From NCBI GenBank assembly GCA_021823045.1, contig JAKAPB010000045.1:1-9198 (forward strand): 9,198 nt of DNA. Reading direction: 5' to 3'. The translations under genes were made by a program, and so were the position numbers. The stretch's first letter is position 1, and every line of letters starts with the position of its first letter. Origin of the DNA: Actinomycetes bacterium (lineage in GTDB: Bacteria > Actinomycetota > Acidimicrobiia > Acidimicrobiales > Acidimicrobiaceae). Below are positions 5,907-9,198 of the stretch, in pieces. The notes beneath the pieces are model-generated. The model saw nothing but the letters and a program-made list of their open reading frames with translations. It ran no database searches and was not told the origin of the DNA.

Positions 5907-6725
5907 ATGCTTCTACTAGTGTTGACAAACTTGGATAAGGGTACCGCCTGGGCCGGACGACCACTTCTAGAGCCTTCGAAGCGTCGAATTGAGGCTCTGT
6001 CTGCCTTTTGGCCGCTGGGGCTCATATTCTCGGTAATAGCCTATTTGGCCAGCTACCTCGTTACCTCGACGCTTAAGTTGAGTTTTGCGAGCATAATAGC
6101 AATTCCGGTTGGTTTGGCGGTGGGCCTCATCGCTATCGAGGTGCTTTACATATCATGTGCGAGGTTCGCTATAAATAGATTTCGGTTACTCACTCCAGAG
6201 CCGCATTTCGCATCAAGGCTCGAGAGCCTCCTGGATAGTCTCGGTGTTACAGTCGGGATTGATCAAGTTAGTTTTGCGGTGGTTGATTCTGATTTCCCCA
6301 ATGTCGGGTCGTTGTACAACGGCAAGATGCCGACGATTATCTTTACCTCGGGAGCGGTTGGATTTTTCAACAGGGTCGAGCTTGAGGCGGTCGTCGCGAG
6401 GGAGTTGATGAGGATTAAGTCTGGTGTTTGTCAGTTTGAGGCACGATTGGCCTACGTAAATGGGATGGTCGGCCTCTTCTCGGGGGGATCTCCAAAGAAG
6501 TTGTCGGCCGGTTCGGTAGCCCGAGTCGCTCTGGCAGATATATCGGGTGTTTCGGTGACCCGATATCCACCGGCCCTCGCATCGGCACTGAGCAGATTGA
6601 ATGATATCGAGTCTTTGGGCCAATCTTCATCAAAGCCGTTTAAAGTGACGGCAGCGTCTTGGTTGGTGCCGGGCCTTCCGGGCATTTCCCTTGACGAAAG
6701 GATTGCCGAGCTAAAGCAGCTCTAA
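5907..6725 (+). CDS. M48/HtpX-like membrane protein lacking the zinc ligands (probable pseudo-protease)
   Basis: The 272-residue product has two probable membrane segments (about 33-53 and 58-82), then a soluble domain with HtpX-like landmarks. These are PNVGSLYNGKMPTIIFTSG (131-149, where HtpX has PNAFA...TTG), VELEAVVARELMRIKSG (157-173) and ALADISGVSVTRYPPALASAL (208-228). The end is DERIAEL (263-269), like the family's PPxxxRI-L. In active enzymes the core is HExxH with a downstream Glu as third ligand. Here both His are Arg (R165, R169) and the third ligand position is probably Val207, while the catalytic Glu166 remains. Zinc binding and proteolysis are therefore unlikely, although the fold seems kept. 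ATG 5907 is the first start after an in-frame stop (5880-5882), but no Shine-Dalgarno is visible; GTG 5919 or TTG 5922/5931 are alternatives. It begins 14 bases after pimA, suggesting cotranscription. Role unknown; possibly a scaffold or regulator at the membrane. Confidence 0.8.
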   Translation: MLLLVLTNLDKGTAWAGRPLLEPSKRRIEALSAFWPLGLIFSVIAYLASYLVTSTLKLSFASIIAIPVGLAVGLIAIEVLYISCARFAINRFRLLTPEPHFASRLESLLDSLGVTVGIDQVSFAVVDSDFPNVGSLYNGKMPTIIFTSGAVGFFNRVELEAVVARELMRIKSGVCQFEARLAYVNGMVGLFSGGSPKKLSAGSVARVALADISGVSVTRYPPALASALSRLNDIESLGQSSSKPFKVTAASWLVPGLPGISLDERIAELKQL

Positions 6726-6793
6726 GCGGGGTCCTAATTTGTTCGAGTTTCATCGATCCGTCTGTCGACGCCAGGCGGGGGAGGTACATTATT

Positions 6794-7846
6794 TTGTCAA
6801 AGTTCAAAGGACTTGTGGTAACTGGAATTGCATTATCCACCATTTTGGCGGCTTGCGGTAGTTCAGCTTCTACTTCAAGTAGCGGTTCTTCGTCGACCTC
6901 GTCGACCTCAAATACTTCGAACACTACCTCGCCAACTCAATATCTATATCCCCTGACCGGGCTTGTGGCGCCGAGTGAGGCCGCTGCAACAAGACCTTCG
7001 CTCGAAGTAAAGATTGATAACGCCCCGCAGGCTTGGCCGCAATCTGGGGTGGATAGCTCGGATGTCGTCTACGAGGAGATGGTCGAAGGAGGACTCACCC
7101 GGTACTTTGTCGTCTTCCAGAGTCATGGTTCGTCGGTTCTCGGTCCAATCAGGTCCGTGAGGGCCTCGGACGCCGACCTCCTGGCGACACTAGGAGGGCT
7201 TTTTGCTTACTCGGGCGGGATTCCGACCTTCGTCGCCGACGCTAGGGCTACCGGGATTATCGATGTTGGCGCTAACTCTTTTGCTGGCGGAGACTACTAC
7301 CGTCTTTCTACCCGGTTAGCTCCTCACAATTTGTACTCCTCTACGTCGGTTCTCAGGAAATCGGCCGCAGGGAAAGGGAGCCCACCACCAATTCTCTTTA
7401 AATACCGCAAGAGCGGTAGCGCATTTTCGGTACCGGGTGCAAGGTCGGTCACCAGCTTCAACGTCGAGTTTTCAGGTGCGGTTACCGCACAATGGACCTG
7501 GAGTCCCCAGATAGACGGTTGGACGAGGGCGACCAACGGTACGCCGCAGGTCGGGGCGGTTTCTGGTCAAGCGATTTCGGCCCAGAATGTTATCGTGGAG
7601 CTGATGCCATACTCGAACACCGGGTTTGTCGATCCGGCGGGTAATCCGGTCCCGGTAGCCGACGAGGTTGGTACTGGACAGGCGTACTTCTTTTCTGGAG
7701 GAAAAGAAGCCAGCGGAACTTGGACCAAGACAGCGAGTAATGCCGTGGTTCAGTATGCTACCACAACCGGTAAGCCGGTATTTTTGCAACCCGGTAGGAC
7801 CTGGGTGGAGATGGTGGAGATTGGCGGGCGGGTAACGGCCAATTAG
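6794..7846 (+). CDS. DUF3048 (YerB-like) lipoprotein
   Basis: The TTG start at 6794 follows GGGGGAGGT (6777-6785) by 8 bases. The 350-residue product has a lipoprotein signal: Lys residues at 3 and 5, a hydrophobic stretch (7-18) and the lipobox LAAC with C21, so it is probably lipid-anchored outside the cytoplasmic membrane. A Ser/Thr-rich linker of about 28 residues follows (22-49). The N-terminal DUF3048 domain (about 51-190) shows PLTGL, RPSLEVKIDNAPQAWPQSGV (67-86), VVYEEMVEGGLTRY (91-104) and GPIRSVRASD (117-126). The C-terminal DUF3048 domain (about 215-345) shows the closing GTGQAYFFSGGKEASGTW (293-310) and LQPGRTWVEM (331-340). B. subtilis YerB is a family member; no biochemical function is established that I know of. 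The context beside PIM genes and an HtpX-like membrane protein suggests an envelope role, which is inference. It lies 68 bases after the M48-like gene and may share its transcript. Confidence 0.9.
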   Translation: MSKFKGLVVTGIALSTILAACGSSASTSSSGSSSTSSTSNTSNTTSPTQYLYPLTGLVAPSEAAATRPSLEVKIDNAPQAWPQSGVDSSDVVYEEMVEGGLTRYFVVFQSHGSSVLGPIRSVRASDADLLATLGGLFAYSGGIPTFVADARATGIIDVGANSFAGGDYYRLSTRLAPHNLYSSTSVLRKSAAGKGSPPPILFKYRKSGSAFSVPGARSVTSFNVEFSGAVTAQWTWSPQIDGWTRATNGTPQVGAVSGQAISAQNVIVELMPYSNTGFVDPAGNPVPVADEVGTGQAYFFSGGKEASGTWTKTASNAVVQYATTTGKPVFLQPGRTWVEMVEIGGRVTAN

Positions 7847-7941
7847 CCAAGACGACCGACACTCATTTCCGTCTCTTTGTCGATCGTTGACTTCTAATGT
7901 TCCAGTGGCTGTAGATGGACATGGCTAAAAGGGGTGTTTCT

Positions 7942-7964
7942 TCGCTAAGCGGGAGCCTTAGCGA
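7942..7964 (+). terminator. Hairpin after the DUF3048 gene, possible U-less terminator
   Basis: TCGCTAAG (7942-7949) and CTTAGCGA (7957-7964) are perfect complements around a 7-base loop, about 95 bases after the DUF3048 stop. A T-G pair can extend it. There is no T-run on either strand, so it is not a standard intrinsic terminator, though actinobacterial terminators often lack one. It could instead be a transcript-end stabiliser or a binding site. Confidence 0.35.
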
Positions 7965-8095
7965 GGCCATTCAGCACCGAATTGCACACGGTAGACCCGC
8001 AATGCGGCAGATTTGCCTCTGTCTGGCGATCTGTAGTTAAACACTGGCATGATAATCCTCAAGGTAATCGCGGATGGAGTTCTACTGCATAGTCG

Positions 8096-8125
8096 TTGTT
8101 CCAGATAGATCGGTCCCCTTATACT
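8096..8125 (+). promoter_or_regulatory. Candidate promoter for pdxS with a long leader
   Basis: TTGTTC (8096-8101) and TATACT (8120-8125) are 18 bases apart. The -10 matches five of six consensus positions; the -35 is weak. A start near 8132 would give a leader of about 146 bases whose first element is the 8144-8175 stem. A rival -10, TAGAAT at 8242-8247, would give a leader of only about 24 bases. Confidence 0.35.
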
Positions 8126-8143
8126 GGTATGTTTGCCATCGAT

Positions 8144-8175
8144 CCAAGGCACCTTGCAGATTGAATCGGCCTTGG
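8144..8175 (+). promoter_or_regulatory. Stem with two alternative partners in the pdxS leader
   Basis: CCAAGGC (8144-8150) pairs perfectly with GCCTTGG (8169-8175) around an 18-base loop. CAAG (8145-8148) can instead pair locally with CTTG (8153-8156) across GCAC. Mutually exclusive pairings near a transcript start are a feature of attenuators, but there is no obvious terminator or known riboswitch core here. Confidence 0.25.
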
Positions 8176-8241
8176 GAAGATGCGGTTCTTCTGAGGGTCT
8201 ACGGAGAGTCTTGTTAGCTATTGGGATGCGTCGGCCCGGTG

Positions 8242-8247
8242 TAGAAT
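8242..8247 (+). promoter_or_regulatory. Alternative -10 element close to pdxS
   Basis: TAGAAT matches five of six -10 positions and would start transcription near 8254, about 24 bases before pdxS. The best hexamer at 17 bases upstream, TATTGG, is a poor -35. Confidence 0.22.
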
Positions 8248-8277
8248 CGATTGGTATAGGTGTAAGGAGTGATAGAA

Positions 8278-9168
8278 GTGGATACCCAGAGCAATGAGTT
8301 CGGTACTGCAAGGGTAAAGCGTGGTCTAGCGGAGATGCTCCGTGGTGGCGTGATCATGGATGTGGTCAACGCCGATCAGGCCAAGGTCGCCGAGGATGCT
8401 GGAGCAGTGGCCGTTATGGCTCTTGAGAGGGTCCCCGCAGACATAAGGAGGGACGGTGGCGTCGCTCGTATGAGCGATCCCGCTCTTATTGAAGAGATTC
8501 AAGCGACGGTGACCATTCCAGTGATGGCCAAGGCCAGAATTGGTCATTTTGGTGAAGCACAGATCCTTCAGGCTATGCAGGTTGACTACATAGATGAGAG
8601 TGAGGTGCTCACGCCGGCGGACGAGGCGTATCACATAGATAAATGGTCATTCGACGTTCCATTTGTGTGTGGTGCAACCAACCTCGGGGAGGCACTCCGG
8701 CGAATATCTGAGGGTGCAGCGATGATTCGCTCGAAGGGTGAAGCCGGTACGGGAAATGTGGTGGAGGCGGTTAGGCACCTGCGCTCGATAACTTCCGAAA
8801 TCAAAAAGATTATTTCGGCTGATCCGGCGGAGCTTTTCGGAATAGCAAAGAACATTCAGGCTCCATATGAACTAGTTTCAGAGATCCATAGGACGCACCG
8901 CCTGCCTGTTCCGCTTTTCTGTGCGGGTGGACTTGCTACTCCAGCCGACGCCGCCTTGGTGATGCAGCTTGGGGCGGAAGCGGTTTTTGTTGGGTCGGGC
9001 ATCTTCAAGTCGGGAGACCCAGCAAAGAGGGCTCGGGCAATCGTAGAGGCGACGACTCACTATATGGACCCCACGATCCTTTTGAAGGTGTCTAGAAATC
9101 TTGGTGAACCAATGGTCGGGATCAACGCAGACGAAGTTGACGTGAAGATGGCAGAGCGCGGCTGGTAG
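8278..9168 (+). CDS. pdxS: Pyridoxal 5'-phosphate synthase subunit PdxS (Pdx1)
   Basis: PdxS is the synthase subunit of the deoxyxylulose-5-phosphate-independent vitamin B6 pathway. It condenses ribose 5-phosphate, glyceraldehyde 3-phosphate and ammonia from PdxT into PLP, in the cytoplasm as a 12-mer with PdxT. The 296-residue (beta/alpha)8 protein is highly conserved. Visible are GGVIMDVV with D28, VMAKARIGH with the Schiff-base K85, SKGEAGTGN with the second lysine K153, and the phosphate-binding [17 protein letters not shown] (217-233) and [12 protein letters not shown] (237-248). The start is GTG 8278, because AAGGAG (8264-8269) lies 8 bases upstream; a GTG at 8269 overlaps that signal and cannot be the main start. 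The C-terminus ends MAERGW as in many PdxS proteins. pdxT begins 3 bases after the stop, so the two subunits are surely cotranslated. The non-coding stretch upstream suggests its own promoter. Confidence 0.97.
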   Translation: MDTQSNEFGTARVKRGLAEMLRGGVIMDVVNADQAKVAEDAGAVAVMALERVPADIRRDGGVARMSDPALIEEIQATVTIPVMAKARIGHFGEAQILQAMQVDYIDESEVLTPADEAYHIDKWSFDVPFVCGATNLGEALRRISEGAAMIRSKGEAGTGNVVEAVRHLRSITSEIKKIISADPAELFGIAKNIQAPYELVSEIHRTHRLPVPLFCAGGLATPADAALVMQLGAEAVFVGSGIFKSGDPAKRARAIVEATTHYMDPTILLKVSRNLGEPMVGINADEVDVKMAERGW

Positions 9169-9171
9169 TCG

Positions 9172-9198
9172 GTGGCACTTACCGTTGGCGTTCTAGCG
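9172..9198 (+). CDS. pdxT: Start of pdxT, glutaminase subunit of PLP synthase (9 codons, cut by window edge)
   Basis: GTG 9172 opens a frame reading M-A-L-T-V-G-V-L-A to the window edge. The VGVLA string is how PdxT glutamine amidotransferases usually begin (VGVLALQG). Its place 3 bases after pdxS is the expected operon position. No strong Shine-Dalgarno is visible, which fits translational coupling. Only nine residues can be seen, so the call rests on context plus this short match. Confidence 0.75.

Larger units (their letters stand above)
7847..8277 (+). other. Non-coding leader region between the DUF3048 gene and pdxS
   Basis: This 431-base stretch has no gene I can support. A 39-codon frame from ATG 7921 to TAA 8040 has no convincing ribosome binding site. 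It holds the 7942-7964 hairpin, a candidate promoter at 8096-8125, a stem at 8144-8175, a second possible -10 at 8242-8247, and the pdxS Shine-Dalgarno. It probably marks the boundary between the PIM/envelope genes and the PLP synthase operon. Confidence 0.6.

Noticed and set aside
6213..6685. Several 70-136-codon minus-strand frames opposite the M48-like gene
   Set aside because: These are shadows of the plus-strand gene with no ribosome binding sites or recognisable domains.
7921..8040. 39-codon frame from ATG 7921, beginning M-A-K-R-G-V
   Set aside because: Upstream spacing and sequence give no clear ribosome binding site, the hairpin 7942-7964 lies inside it, and no family resemblance was seen.
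8269..8277. Upstream GTG start for pdxS
   Set aside because: This GTG overlaps the AAGGAG ribosome binding site that serves GTG 8278.

Overview
The window looks like a chromosomal segment of an actinobacterium (Actinomycetota). The main evidence is the core of the phosphatidylinositol mannoside (PIM) locus: a phosphatidylinositol-phosphate synthase (pgsA), the PIM acyltransferase (patA) and the PIM mannosyltransferase (pimA). These are followed, in the same direction, by pdxS and the first codons of pdxT. From memory, Mycobacterium tuberculosis has the same order with other insertions (pgsA1, Rv2611c, pimA ... pdxS ... pdxT). Base composition is close to half G+C by eye, low for the phylum, and most genes start with TTG or GTG. 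An Acidimicrobiia-like lineage is my best guess, but it is inference.

Layout. Positions 1-1641 on the minus strand hold the first 547 codons of an EF-G-like GTPase of the FusA2/EF-G2 type, lacking canonical switch residues. A 230-base divergent intergenic region follows, with a candidate promoter each way and a possible leader hairpin. On the plus strand come pgsA (1872-2657) and patA (2658-3611), which abut in the same reading frame with only the TAA between them. A gap of about 1.19 kb (3612-4800) has no convincing gene but many stem-loops, several long. Then come pimA (TTG start at 4801), a membrane-anchored M48/HtpX-like protein that has lost its zinc ligands (5907-6725), and a DUF3048/YerB-like lipoprotein (6794-7846). 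A 431-base leader region with two clear hairpins and two candidate promoter elements precedes pdxS (8278-9168), and nine codons of pdxT run off the right edge.

How the genes work together. PgsA makes phosphatidylinositol phosphate at the membrane, the lipid anchor precursor of PIMs. PimA adds the first mannose to phosphatidylinositol, and PatA acylates that mannose. The M48-like and DUF3048 proteins are envelope-associated neighbours of unknown role. PdxS and PdxT form the two-subunit PLP synthase and are probably a separate transcription unit.

The most unusual parts are the structured non-coding gap that splits the PIM genes, the catalytically dead HtpX-like protein, the in-frame pgsA-TAA-patA junction with a basic PgsA tail, and the variant EF-G. 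No mobile element, CRISPR array, tRNA or rRNA gene was recognised.
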